NCBI RefSeq assembly: GCF_003863965.1
Contig: NZ_RRCN01000001.1
Coordinates: forward strand, 7,437,071 to 7,501,070
Origin: Paenibacillus oralis
GTDB taxonomy: Bacteria > Bacillota > Bacilli > Paenibacillales > Paenibacillaceae
Length of the DNA stretch: 64,000 nucleotides
Direction: 5' to 3'
Below are positions 42,979 through 52,175 of the stretch, piece after piece. The notes beneath the pieces were generated by a model. The model was not told the origin of the DNA. It did not search any database and saw only the letters and a program-made list of their open reading frames with translations. The position numbers and the translations under genes are program-made. Each line of letters begins with the position of its first letter. The stretch's first letter is position 1.

Positions 42979-43992
42979 TCAGTATTCCATGTGATCCTTC
43001 TCAGTAATTCGTTTATGGAAAACAAAATAGCTCCATGCCTGATTCATCAATACGAAAGGTAGCAGAATAGCGGCTACGAGGGTCATCGCCTTCAAGGTAT
43101 ACGCACTGGATGAAGCATTATATAAGGTCAGATTATAGCTGCTGTCCAGAGAGCTGACCATTAGACGCGGAAACAAACCAATGAACAGCGAAGCACAGGT
43201 GAGCAGAATGAGCATGCCTGTCATGACAAAAGCCCATCCCTCTTTTTGCCGCTTTAATGACCAGAATGCACATAGCAGTGATATTAATGCAACTACAAGC
43301 ATAACCGAAATCCAGATCGGCTGACGGTCAAACAGATCCGTTTCAATATATGTCCATCTCGCGAGAACAAGCAGCAGTACGGACGTCACGGGCAGTACTC
43401 TTACCGCAAAATGCCGTGCGCGTTCTCTCAGTTGACCCGTTGTTCGCAGTGAAATGAAGGTGAAGCCGTGAAGTAGGCAAAGGCCCACCAGCGTTCCTCC
43501 TGCCCATATACTATAGCCGTTCATTACCTCGGACAGTCCCGCTCTCATTTCCATATCCGCTCCAATCGGAACACCTCGAACCATGTTGGCAAATATAATG
43601 CCAAACATCAGCGGCGGTACAATACTGCCAAATAGGATTGAACAGTCCCATATCTTACGCCATGCGCCCCGATTGACCTTGCTTCGGAATTCAAACGCAA
43701 CGCCTCTGACGATCAGCGCCAGAAGGATGAGGGTAAAAATGAAGTGATATCCGCTAAACATAGTGGCATACCAGTGCGGAAAGGCCGCAAACATCGCTCC
43801 GGCTGCTGTAATCAGCCAAACCTCATTCGCATCCCAGAAGGGGCCGATCGTGTTGATCAACATCCTCTTCTCCAGATCACTCCGGGATAATATGCCCGTC
43901 GCCATCCCTACGCCAAAGTCGAATCCCTCAAGAAAGAAAAAACCTGTGAACAATACAGCGATCAGCACAAACCACAGCTCATTCAGCAGCAT
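42979..43992 (-). CDS. cydB: Cytochrome bd oxidase subunit II
   Basis: 337 residues, usual length, 8-9 hydrophobic helices. Opening LWFVLIAVLFTGFFFLEGFD and FWDANEVWLITAAGAMFAAF are CydB signatures. Together with CydA it forms the quinol oxidase that reduces oxygen to water at low oxygen. The start overlaps the cydA stop by 14 bp. No cydCD genes follow, and the gene ends about 100 bp from the ICE relic region. Confidence 0.95.
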   Translation of the reverse strand: MLLNELWFVLIAVLFTGFFFLEGFDFGVGMATGILSRSDLEKRMLINTIGPFWDANEVWLITAAGAMFAAFPHWYATMFSGYHFIFTLILLALIVRGVAFEFRSKVNRGAWRKIWDCSILFGSIVPPLMFGIIFANMVRGVPIGADMEMRAGLSEVMNGYSIWAGGTLVGLCLLHGFTFISLRTTGQLRERARHFAVRVLPVTSVLLLVLARWTYIETDLFDRQPIWISVMLVVALISLLCAFWSLKRQKEGWAFVMTGMLILLTCASLFIGLFPRLMVSSLDSSYNLTLYNASSSAYTLKAMTLVAAILLPFVLMNQAWSYFVFHKRITEKDHMEY

Positions 43993-45388
43993 GCTGCTTT
44001 CCCCCTTGATATTGATATGGATCGTCGATAGTTACGTCCGGATTGTGGTGATCATAAGGACTTTTACGTGCTTCACGTACAAACAGAAAGGCCAGAATGC
44101 CGAGTAAAATTAAATAGAGCACTGTGAATGAAACGAGAGAAAACAAAACATGATGAGTGCGAATACTTGCCGAGATAGAATCCTCTGTCCGAAGCAGTCC
44201 AAATACAGTCCAGGGCTGACGTCCAATTTCGGTCATAACCCAGCCGGCTGTGTTGGCAATGAATGGGAGAGCTATGGCAACTATCATAATTCTCATGTAC
44301 AGAGGGGTAGCCTGATCAAGCTTCCTGCGGACCGACAGATACAGTCCATATAAAGCAAGCAAAATCATTGCCGAGCCGCTGCCTACCATGATTCGGAAGC
44401 TCCAGAAGGTAGTACGTACAGGTGGAATATAGTTGCCCGGTCCATAGGTAGCCTCGTATTCTGCCTGCAGTTCCTTCATGCCTGTCACGGCTCCCGAAAA
44501 CTTGCTGTACGAAAGATAACTGAGAAAGTAAGGAATTTTCAGCTCAAAAGTATTTTCCTGCTTGTCAGGATCAATGCCCGCCACTACAGTCCAGGGTGCA
44601 GGGTCTTCACTTCTCTCCCATAGCCCTTCACTCGCGGCCATTTTCATCGGCTGTGTCTCCACCAGGAACTGTGCCTGACCATGGCCGAAAAGCGCGATGG
44701 CTATGGATGATATGGAAGCAACAATGATGCTGATGGTAAACGATGTTTTGAAAAACGGAACATCCTTTTTGCGAAGCAGCTTCCACGCACTGATACCGGC
44801 CACCAGAAAGGCTCCGGTTGCAAAGGCCGCAAAGATCGTATGCGGATATTCCCATAGCACCTGCTCATTGGTGATCATGGCCCACATATCCGTCATTTCC
44901 GCCCGACCATTGGCGATGGAATAGCCTACAGGACGCTGCATGAAGGAGTTGGCTGTCAGAATCCAGAAGGCGGACAGCATCGATCCGATGGAAACCAGCC
45001 ACATGGAGGCCAGATGTACCCCTTTGGACAGACGATCCCATCCAAATATCCACAGTCCAATAAATGTGGATTCTAGGAAAAAAGCAAGTAACGCTTCAAC
45101 GGCAAGCGGAGTACCGAATACATCGCCAACAAAACGCGAGAAGTCAGACCAGTTCATGCCAAACTGGAACTCTTGCAGAATGCCGGTCACAACACCGACC
45201 GCAAAATTAATCAGCAGAAAATGTCCCCAGAACTTGGCCATTTTCTTGTAAAGCTCCTTTTTGGTTACTACATATATTGTCTCCATAATGGCTATCAGTA
45301 GGGACAGGCCAATCGAAATGGGGACAAAGACAAAATGCAGAATAGTAGTTGTTGCGAACTGAAGCCGTGCCAGTTCAATGACCCCCAT
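43979..45388 (-). CDS. cydA: Cytochrome bd oxidase subunit I
   Basis: 469 residues, with AGAGGGA upstream of the ATG. The haem ligand His18 in LQFATTTILHFVFV, the quinol-binding loop of the short Firmicute type, and GRQPWTVFGLLRTEDS are present. It carries haems b558, b595 and d. Upstream is a long intergenic region with a decayed nitrilase copy, so cydAB begins a two-gene operon here. Confidence 0.96.
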   Translation of the reverse strand: MGVIELARLQFATTTILHFVFVPISIGLSLLIAIMETIYVVTKKELYKKMAKFWGHFLLINFAVGVVTGILQEFQFGMNWSDFSRFVGDVFGTPLAVEALLAFFLESTFIGLWIFGWDRLSKGVHLASMWLVSIGSMLSAFWILTANSFMQRPVGYSIANGRAEMTDMWAMITNEQVLWEYPHTIFAAFATGAFLVAGISAWKLLRKKDVPFFKTSFTISIIVASISSIAIALFGHGQAQFLVETQPMKMAASEGLWERSEDPAPWTVVAGIDPDKQENTFELKIPYFLSYLSYSKFSGAVTGMKELQAEYEATYGPGNYIPPVRTTFWSFRIMVGSGSAMILLALYGLYLSVRRKLDQATPLYMRIMIVAIALPFIANTAGWVMTEIGRQPWTVFGLLRTEDSISASIRTHHVLFSLVSFTVLYLILLGILAFLFVREARKSPYDHHNPDVTIDDPYQYQGGKQHAAE

Positions 45389-45596
45389 CGTAATTCCCTC
45401 TTTCTTGATGTATTATTAACAGACTTGATTATGTTGAAAAAAAACAGTCTCCCACGTGAATTTCTTCACGAAAAAAACAAATAATTCAACCTCTCGCTAT
45501 GTTTTGAGAGTTTCTCTTATCACAACTTACCCGTATAGCGAGTCCTTCATTTTTAAACCGTATTGAACAATTTCCTGCATACTGTTTTTTACAATC

Positions 45597-45835
45597 AATT
45601 GGAAGACATCCGGACGACTTAGTGGCTCACCACATCAAAGTCAAATCTACTTTGGGCAATCTGGGAAAGTAAAAACTGCACTTTCCCTGTAGCGTTCTCA
45701 GTTCCTTCTTCCTCGGTAGTGAGGCTTCCTACTCGAGCACTAAAGCTCAGTCCCAAGGATAACCTGGTAGAAAAACCACGGGAAAGACGATCAGCTGTTC
45801 TCCTTGACTAGTGGCTTTTCATGTAACTCCTCCTT
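45597..45835 (-). pseudogene. Decayed nitrilase gene copy (internal deletion, frameshift)
   Basis: On the minus strand, GEQLIVFPVVFLPGYPWGLS and a following FSARVGS match the N-terminal third of the intact nitrilase at 47150 (LIVFPEVFLPGYPRGLSFGV), but the catalytic Glu is Val. After about 25 unrelated codons the sequence jumps to AQSRFDFDVVSH, then, after a one-base loss, SRPDVFQLIV, matching the enzyme's C-terminus. About 200 codons are missing. An AAGGAGG-like site and ATG still stand at the front (about 45815-45828). Clear relic of a paralogue. Confidence 0.75.
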
Positions 45836-46170
45836 CCGATTGTGATAACTCTGGACTGGCAATATGATATAGAAAAAAGGATGATAAATAACCCCCCAAT
45901 TACCGAGTACTTAAAACCATCCAATTGTAGAGATCTGGGCATGCACTAATCATTCATAAAACCGTTAAACATTTGTCATTGATATGATGCAATTATTGGT
46001 TTCACCTGGATTAAAATTACTACGATATATCACTCACCATTTCGGAAATTACAAAGCGAAAGCTGGTAGATCGGCTTGCCGTCAATCGATAAAGACCTTT
46101 TAGCAAAGAGCGACATTGCAAATGGAACTAACAAATCTCCCAATACTTAGGTTTGATAAAATAATCTTTC
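45836..46170. other. Intergenic region with one ACCATCCAAT site
   Basis: Between the nitrilase relic and the sigma-factor terminator I see no gene. At 45916-45925 lies ACCATCCAAT, the same motif repeated upstream of the MocR regulator, 80-90 bp upstream of the relic's old start. The stretch 46040-46140 may be decayed coding DNA, but I cannot assign it. Confidence 0.4.
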
Positions 46171-46217
46171 AAGAAAATCGCCCTTCACATGACCTAATTG
46201 GTCAACTGAAGAGCGAT
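46171..46217 (-). terminator. Hairpin terminator of the sigma-factor pair
   Basis: Read on the minus strand, ATCGCTCTTCA and TGACC pair with GGTCA and TGAAGGGCGAT with one small internal bulge, followed by TTTTC. It lies directly after the stop of the 66-residue gene. Confidence 0.6.
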
Positions 46218-46222
46218 CTACA

Positions 46223-46423
46223 TCAATGATAGTACCGGTTGAGATCAAAACGACGAACAGCTAAAATGAACTCCAGAATCAATTGTTGCTTACAGTCTTC
46301 GTTAAGCTTTCCATCTTTACGAGAATACTTGTTAATCAGCGGCTCATATCGTTGAATCAGTTCAGCCACAGCTTGTCTATCACCATTCTGAGCGAGTTGA
46401 ATTAAATCAATTACTTCGTGCAT
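46223..46423 (-). CDS. RsoA-like sigma co-factor / HTH_12-type small protein
   Basis: 66 residues with AAAGGAGG before ATG. The sequence (LIQLAQNGDRQAVAELIQRY, EPLINKYSRKDGK, then LILEFILAVRRFDLN) resembles the first helices of sigma-70 region 2 and the RsoA protein of Bacillus subtilis, which completes the SigO sigma factor. The gene lies 72 bp after a region-4-type sigma gene on the same strand. Together they could act as a two-part sigma factor. Similar small proteins also occur in Tn916-type elements, so an ICE-related origin is an alternative. Confidence 0.6.
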   Translation of the reverse strand: MHEVIDLIQLAQNGDRQAVAELIQRYEPLINKYSRKDGKLNEDCKQQLILEFILAVRRFDLNRYYH

Positions 46424-46495
46424 CGAATGTCCTCCTTTATTGAATGTTCACTAATAAATATCAGAAGAGGAGGAGCGCGAATGCGAATTTCGATC

Positions 46496-46885
46496 TTACA
46501 AATATATCTCCAGTTGACTTTTAAGCTTCACCAATACGTTCGTTTTTGACTTGGAGACGGCCTGTCTCGTGACCCCAATAAACTGTGCAATTTCCTTATC
46601 TGTTTTATTTTGAAAGAATTTAAGATACAGTACCTTTTTTTCTGAAGAACTCAATGTTTCGATGGCTTGTGAAAGCACTTCAAAATCCTCTACTGTCATT
46701 ACCGTGCTTGTCTGGAGATTAAGGGTGAGGTATGGCTCATATACAATTGCATCAAGAGGTCTTACGTAAAATGAATCCCGATTAAGCTTTCTAAAATAAT
46801 CCCTGCTGACATGTCGGATACATAGCTTAATGTAAATGCTGAATCCCTTTTCAACCGCTTCACAGGTCCTTGATTCTGAGCACAT
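46496..46885 (-). CDS. Small sigma-70 family factor (SigO-like, region 4)
   Basis: 129 residues, AAAGGAGATG before ATG. The C-terminal half is a region 4 helix-turn-helix: IETLSSSEKKVLYLKFFQNK, then TDKEIAQFIGVTRQAVSKSK. The N-terminal half (FSIYIKLCIRHVSRDYFRKL) is short and lacks a full region 2. A factor with only region 4 needs a partner for -10 recognition; the next gene codes for a region-2-like protein, as in the SigO-RsoA pair of B. subtilis. Target genes are not evident in the window. Confidence 0.65.
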   Translation of the reverse strand: MCSESRTCEAVEKGFSIYIKLCIRHVSRDYFRKLNRDSFYVRPLDAIVYEPYLTLNLQTSTVMTVEDFEVLSQAIETLSSSEKKVLYLKFFQNKTDKEIAQFIGVTRQAVSKSKTNVLVKLKSQLEIYL

Positions 46886-47149
46886 AATAACATCTCCTTT
46901 CTTTTCCTCTTATTGGGTAAATGGGGAATATGGAGTAAAAAGGCAACTTCAATTGACAAAATTACGCAAAAAAATATCCCTCTGCGGTCCTAGATGTCCG
47001 AATGTGTCGGGCTTCTAAGAATCGGAGGGATTATGATTCAGTACTATTGAAAAGTCGATGTATTGTGTATGCTTTTCCCAGTTGTTTTATACCATTAAAA
47101 GAACAGTTTTTGAGTTTATTGATTTTACGTATAACTAGAAAAGGAAATT

Positions 47150-48109
47150 TCAATCAGAATAAGCCATTTTACTTACAATTTCCTGCTTTCGATCATTAAC
47201 GACAAGTTGAAAAACATCCGGACGGCTGTAATGCCCGACAACGTCGAAATCGAATCTGCTTCGCGTGACCTCGTCGAGATCAAGAGTCGCGAACAAAATT
47301 CCTTCTTTATTATAGAGTGGCTCCACGATATATTCACCAAGCGGCCCGACAATGGCGCTTCCGCCCCGACTGAGCACATCATTGTCCTCCCGAATATCAC
47401 CGTAATAAGCTAGGTCAGTTGGATAGGTCGCTTTGGTGGTGAACTGATTGCAGGAAATGACATAGCAACGACCCTCGCATGCAATATGACGGATTGTAGC
47501 CTGCCACGTGTCTCGGGCATCAGCCGTAGGGGCAATATAGATATCGATACCTTGCGCGTACATAGCCGTTCGGGCCAATGGCATATAGTTTTCCCAACAA
47601 ATTAATCCTCCTAAGTTGCCGAACGGTGTTTCGATGACAGTCAGTGTGCTGCCGTCTCCCTGCCCCCACAAGAGACGTTCGGAGCCGGTGGGCACTAGCT
47701 TACGGTGCTTGCCCAGGAAAGTTCCGTCAGGTCCGATATAGATCATGGAGTTATACAAGGTACCTGAACTGAACTCTTGATCCCGCTCTACCACACCGAT
47801 AACCAAATAAACCTCCAATTCTTTTGCCAGTTCACCCAATATATTAGTTTCGGGTCCCGGAACCTCGATCGAGCTTTCCCAGTAGCGCTGCCAATCCTTT
47901 CTTCCTTCATGTGAGCGGCTACCGACACGTACGCCGAAGCTGAGCCCCCGCGGATACCCTGGTAGAAATACCTCGGGGAAGACGATCAATCGCGCCCCTT
48001 TTCCGGCGGCCTCTCGTGTCAAGCTTGTGATTTTATCCAGGGCGGATTGTTTTACAAATAATGTGGGTGCAGACTGTACAACAGCAACCCGAACATGACG
48101 GTTTATCAT
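47150..48109 (-). CDS. Nitrilase (carbon-nitrogen hydrolase)
   Basis: 319 residues, typical length for true nitrilases. Catalytic triad: Glu46 in FPEVFLPGYPR, Lys137 in GKHRKLVPT and Cys171 in GGLICWENYMP. The WENYMPLAR sequence and the long C-terminus resemble aliphatic/aryl-acetonitrile nitrilases that turn nitriles into acid and ammonia. It lies in a same-strand run with an Fsr-like exporter and cysI. A decayed paralogue sits at 45597-45835. Substrate is not predictable from sequence. Confidence 0.93.
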   Translation of the reverse strand: MINRHVRVAVVQSAPTLFVKQSALDKITSLTREAAGKGARLIVFPEVFLPGYPRGLSFGVRVGSRSHEGRKDWQRYWESSIEVPGPETNILGELAKELEVYLVIGVVERDQEFSSGTLYNSMIYIGPDGTFLGKHRKLVPTGSERLLWGQGDGSTLTVIETPFGNLGGLICWENYMPLARTAMYAQGIDIYIAPTADARDTWQATIRHIACEGRCYVISCNQFTTKATYPTDLAYYGDIREDNDVLSRGGSAIVGPLGEYIVEPLYNKEGILFATLDLDEVTRSRFDFDVVGHYSRPDVFQLVVNDRKQEIVSKMAYSD

Positions 48110-48292
48110 TCCACCATCCCTCTCTGAGTAAACTGCATAATCTCTCTTCTTCTAAAAAGTCCTCTAAAAGAGGTGGAACCCTTTAAGACGGATTGTTCTT
48201 TCGATCCGCTGTATTATCCCCAGATTCATTGACTTGGTTGCAGGGTAAGAATCCGAGTATAATAGACGAACACTTCGATTCCCCAGTACGAA

Positions 48293-49552
48293 TTAGCCCT
48301 TAGCACCGTACTTCACCATTCTTTTAATATCGGTCCTTTGGCGGTCGGAGGGCAACTGCAGCGCCAGAAGGCCAATAAGTGGCAGAAACGCGATACCCTG
48401 CATAATGCTCGTCATTCCGAAGAGGTCAGCAGCCTTGCCTAGCACGACCGCCCCAATCGCACCCATACCGAACGCTAGGCCCGTTGTCAGCCCCGACGCC
48501 ATGCCAACCTGAGTCGGCATCAGATGCTGCGCGTACACCACGGCGACAGAGAAGCTCGACATCAAAATAAAACCGAGCGCCGCAATCGTCGGATAAATCC
48601 AGACGAGTGGTAAATGGGGAAGCACCAACGAGAAAGGGACGGCTCCGGCGATTGACAGCACGATTATCTTCTTCATGCCGATCCGGTCCGCCCACACCCC
48701 GCCGAAAAATGTGCCTACGACACCGGCCAGCAGGAACAGAAACAACGGAATTTGCGCCTGTTTGGCCGATAAACCGTAATGATTGATCAGAAAAAATTGA
48801 TAATAATTGCTGATTCCCGAGTAATACCAAGAGCGACCAAACACGATAAAGACGAGCAGTGTCATTGCCACTGCGACGCGCTTTCGGGGCAACACTGTAT
48901 CGGGATAGATCCGTTTAGCCGGGTCATCTTCCCCTGGGGGCCTCCAATCGACCAATTGCTTTTTATACCAGGGGGCGACCGCCAACAACACCACGATGGC
49001 TGCCGCCGCGAACAGCGTGCCCCACAGGGCACCTATCTGTCCGAGTGGCACGAACACGAACAGCGTCATGAGCGGAGCGAGAGAGCTGCCCACGTTGCCT
49101 CCCACTTGGTAAACGGACTGGGCGAAGCCGAGCTTGTTCCCGGCCGCGAAATAGACGACCCGCGAGCCTTCCGGATGAAAGATCGCTGAGCCGAAACCGA
49201 TCAACAACACCGCCAGCAGAACAACCCAAAAAGACGGTGCAAGCGCGATCCCGACCATGCCGAGTAGGCTCATCGCCATACCGAACGGCATCAAGTACGG
49301 CTTGGACGCCCGGTCGGTATAGAGGCCGACGGCGGGCTGCAGGACGGACGATGTGATGTTGAGCGCAAACGAGATCCAGCCGACTTGAGCGTAATTAAGG
49401 TGAAGCGGCTTTTCCAGTACAGTGAACAGAGCCGGCACAACCGCCTGCATCGAATCGTTCATAACGTGAACAAAGCTGATCCCGGCAAGCACGGACAGCA
49501 CGGGTAGCGTCGCCGCCGCGTACGCGCTTCGGATGGGGGTAACCGAGGACAA
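48293..49552 (-). CDS. MFS transporter, fosmidomycin resistance (Fsr)-like
   Basis: 419 residues, about 12 hydrophobic helices. HVMNDSMQAVVPALF, GWISFALNITSSVLQPAVG, and GSAIFHPEGSRVVYFAAG are typical of the Fsr subfamily of drug exporters. Such proteins pump out fosmidomycin or related compounds, but many relatives have no known substrate. It has a GGAGGGA site before its ATG. It stands between the nitrilase and the broken hemD-like gene, all on the minus strand. Confidence 0.88.
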   Translation of the reverse strand: MSSVTPIRSAYAAATLPVLSVLAGISFVHVMNDSMQAVVPALFTVLEKPLHLNYAQVGWISFALNITSSVLQPAVGLYTDRASKPYLMPFGMAMSLLGMVGIALAPSFWVVLLAVLLIGFGSAIFHPEGSRVVYFAAGNKLGFAQSVYQVGGNVGSSLAPLMTLFVFVPLGQIGALWGTLFAAAAIVVLLAVAPWYKKQLVDWRPPGEDDPAKRIYPDTVLPRKRVAVAMTLLVFIVFGRSWYYSGISNYYQFFLINHYGLSAKQAQIPLFLFLLAGVVGTFFGGVWADRIGMKKIIVLSIAGAVPFSLVLPHLPLVWIYPTIAALGFILMSSFSVAVVYAQHLMPTQVGMASGLTTGLAFGMGAIGAVVLGKAADLFGMTSIMQGIAFLPLIGLLALQLPSDRQRTDIKRMVKYGAKG

Positions 49553-49732
49553 ATGGATTCCCTCCTTTCGATGCCTTCAAGAGCCGTATGATACTTCTAT
49601 CTAGTTTTGATAATTGCAGGCGTCCTTCTCCTTTTCATCTGAGATTAAAACTATCTAATAAGAAGGGGAGACGTATGCATGAAGTACTCATTTGATTCAA
49701 CTAGCTAAGGTTGAATTAATTATGACGTTTTT

Positions 49733-50232
49733 TCATTTCACCATTCCCCGTTGTGTCGATGCGTTGCGGAAATAATAGGCCAGTTCCATGATCATCGCAC
49801 CCATTCGTTCGTTCTCGGGTGCTGATATTCGTTTAATCCCTTCTTCTTTTAACGCTTCGGCCGTTATCCGGCCAATCGCAGTTGCAAGTACCCGATGGCG
49901 GAACCTCTCGTTAATCTCCAAATAATGACCATGATTTTTGACATATTGAAAAAAGTAACGTACCTGCACAGCGGTTGTAAAACAAACTGCATCCACATCT
50001 TCAGTTAAAATTTCCCGGCAAAGCCGAAGTGAAATTTCCGGATCGGGAGCCACATGAGCAGTTGAAGCAGGTCCCGTTCCAATCCCTGCTCCTGTAGGAC
50101 AAGCAGCCCCTGTTGCGGGCGAACGACCGCCTCGCCACCTTGCCGTTCAATAATTTCACTGAGTTCTCGAATTTTACGGGAGCCGGTAATGGCAACTCGT
50201 TTTCCTGCCAATCCTTTATCCACGGTGTCCAC
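49733..50232 (-). pseudogene. Uroporphyrinogen-III synthase (HemD-like) with internal deletion
   Basis: The first 60 codons from 50232 match HemD (GLAGKRVAITGSRKIRELSE, then QGGEAVVRPQQG). Near 50060 the frame breaks, and a second frame continues with HVAPDPEISLRLCREILTED, VDAVCFTTAVQVRYFF and ATAIGRITAEALKEEGI, the C-terminal quarter of the enzyme. Together only about 165 of the usual 250-270 residues remain: the middle part is missing and the ends are out of frame. The start overlaps the cysI stop by 17 bp. The enzyme supplies the sirohaem precursor, so its place beside the sirohaem-dependent CysI makes sense. Confidence 0.75.
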
Positions 50233-51910
50233 CCGCTCCTGTTCGCAGCCAATACGTCCCGAAATCTTCTCCAGGTTCCCGATCCTGGATGAAAGATTCC
50301 AGCACCGGACGAACTGCTGATACCAAGTCCTTGAACGGTACCGTATCCCGAAATCTCTCGTTCAAGGCCGTTCCCAACGCGCTGCCCCCCAGAAAGATGT
50401 CATATTTCCCCGGCGCGCGTCCGATAAAAGCGATATTGGCGTTATATGGTCGTGCACAGCCGTTCGAACAGCCGGTCATTCGAATGGTGATGTTCTCATC
50501 GGACAAACCCAACACGTCGAATAGCCGCTCGAATTGTGGTACCAGTTCCGGAAGCGCCCGTTCCGACTCGGCAAGTGCTAGACCGCATGTGGGCAGCGAC
50601 ACGCAAGCCATCATATTTTGCTGAACGTTTGACAATTCCTGGGGAAGCGGCACACCGGAAGAGCGCAGTACTTCTTCGACAGCGGACCGCTGCTCGTCCG
50701 GTAGACCGCTCAGAATTACATTTTGCTGCGAAGTAAAGCGCACGGTTGGCCGAAACCTATGCATGATGTCACGGAGCGCCGATTTTAACTGCATCGTTTC
50801 CGTATCTTTGATACGACCGTACGGCACGAATAATCCCAAATAACTCACGCCGTCTCGTTCCCGATGCCAACCGAGATGGTCGTTTCCGTTTGTCCAAGTA
50901 AGCTGTCTCGGCGGCTCCAGCTTATGGCCTAACCGCGCCTCGACTTCGTCACGGAACCATGCCAGTCCCCGCTTGTCAATCAAATATTTCATGCGGGCAA
51001 AGCGGCGGTTCGAGCGATCGCCGAAATCCCGTTCGATCGTGACGATCGCCACGCACGCATCCAGTATCGTCCCGACAGCCTCGTTCCGGGCGACATAGCA
51101 GAGTGGACTGGCGAGTCGAGGATAAGTATCCTGATCCAGTGCCATCCGTCCCATGCCGCCGCCAACCAGCACCGTATATCCCTCGATATGACCATCCCGA
51201 ATATGTGCCACCAGACCGATGTCGTTGTCGTATACATCCAGGCAATTGTCCCCTTCTGGCACAATCGCTACCTTGAACTTGCGCGGCAAGTACACTTCAC
51301 CGTATAGAGGCTCTTCCGTTTCATCTTCAGCTAACTGAACAGGCTCACCGTCGATCCAGATTTCATGGTAGGCATTGGTCTTCGCGCTGAGCCTGTCCGC
51401 AAGCGCGAGCACATCGTGGCGCATCTCCTCCCGAAACGGCTCATCTCCCGGCTCCGCGCAACAGATCGTATTGCGGCCGGAATCGCCGCATGCTCCTAGC
51501 GTCGTTACCAGTGCATCATTCAGTGTTTTGATTGTCGTCTTCAGGTCGCCCTTCAGAATGCCGTGGAGCTGCAAAGTTTGGCGGGTAGTAATGCGCATGG
51601 TTTTGTAATCCGTATACTCATCCGCCAACCGGTCAAAGACGAGATATTGTTCCGATGACAGTAAACCGCCCGGAATGCGGGCGCGGATCATCATACTGTA
51701 ATGCCGCTCCTTCCCCTCCCTCTTTAGTTGCGCCCGTAAGTCCCGATCATCCTGCTGGTAAACACCGTGAAACTTCAGTACTTGAACGTTTTCTTCGGAA
51801 AATTTCGCTTCACTATCCTGCAGCGCTTCCTTGATCGTGCCCCGAAGATGACGGCTTTGCCGCTTGATGATCTCAATTTTGGATACTTTATCATCATTAG
51901 TGGTTGTCAT
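50216..51910 (-). CDS. cysI: Sulfite reductase hemoprotein (assimilatory), CysI
   Basis: 564 residues, close to B. subtilis CysI. It has the two nitrite/sulfite reductase half-domains and the four cysteines for the Fe4S4-sirohaem centre: CVSLPTCGLA (about 437 and 443) and MTGCSNGCARPYNA (about 481 and 485). ITTRQTLQLHG and DSGRNTICCAEPG are further family signatures. It reduces sulfite to sulfide for cysteine synthesis, normally with the flavoprotein CysJ, which is not in the window. Repeated ACCATCCAAT sites lie directly upstream. Confidence 0.92.
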   Translation of the reverse strand: MTTTNDDKVSKIEIIKRQSRHLRGTIKEALQDSEAKFSEENVQVLKFHGVYQQDDRDLRAQLKREGKERHYSMMIRARIPGGLLSSEQYLVFDRLADEYTDYKTMRITTRQTLQLHGILKGDLKTTIKTLNDALVTTLGACGDSGRNTICCAEPGDEPFREEMRHDVLALADRLSAKTNAYHEIWIDGEPVQLAEDETEEPLYGEVYLPRKFKVAIVPEGDNCLDVYDNDIGLVAHIRDGHIEGYTVLVGGGMGRMALDQDTYPRLASPLCYVARNEAVGTILDACVAIVTIERDFGDRSNRRFARMKYLIDKRGLAWFRDEVEARLGHKLEPPRQLTWTNGNDHLGWHRERDGVSYLGLFVPYGRIKDTETMQLKSALRDIMHRFRPTVRFTSQQNVILSGLPDEQRSAVEEVLRSSGVPLPQELSNVQQNMMACVSLPTCGLALAESERALPELVPQFERLFDVLGLSDENITIRMTGCSNGCARPYNANIAFIGRAPGKYDIFLGGSALGTALNERFRDTVPFKDLVSAVRPVLESFIQDREPGEDFGTYWLRTGAGGHRG

Positions 51911-51976
51911 TAACCGAACTCACCCCCGCTGAATTCCGACTTGACCACTATGATAATAGAAAAAGTATCGAAAATA

Positions 51977-52052
51977 ACCATCCAATGCTGGATCATTTTC
52001 CACCATCCAATACAAACCTAACCATCCAATTATTCATGAACCGAACCATCCA
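51977..52052. promoter_or_regulatory. Four direct ACCATCCA(AT) repeats: probable MocR operator
   Basis: Copies start at 51977, 52002, 52021 (all ACCATCCAAT) and 52045 (ACCATCCATG). Distances are 25, 19 and 24 bp, about two helical turns. They fill the 265-bp gap between cysI and the divergent MocR-type gene. MocR regulators usually bind direct repeats in such gaps. Single copies also occur at 45916 and 53870. Confidence 0.7.
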
Positions 52053-52175
52053 TGTTCAACAAATAGATAAATAATTGTCAAGGTTAAGTCGAAATGGTCA
52101 CTTTCATTTTTGATCATCGGTGGTATGATAAAAATCACATTATGGCTAGTCTTACATTTAAAGTAGGTGAGAGTT

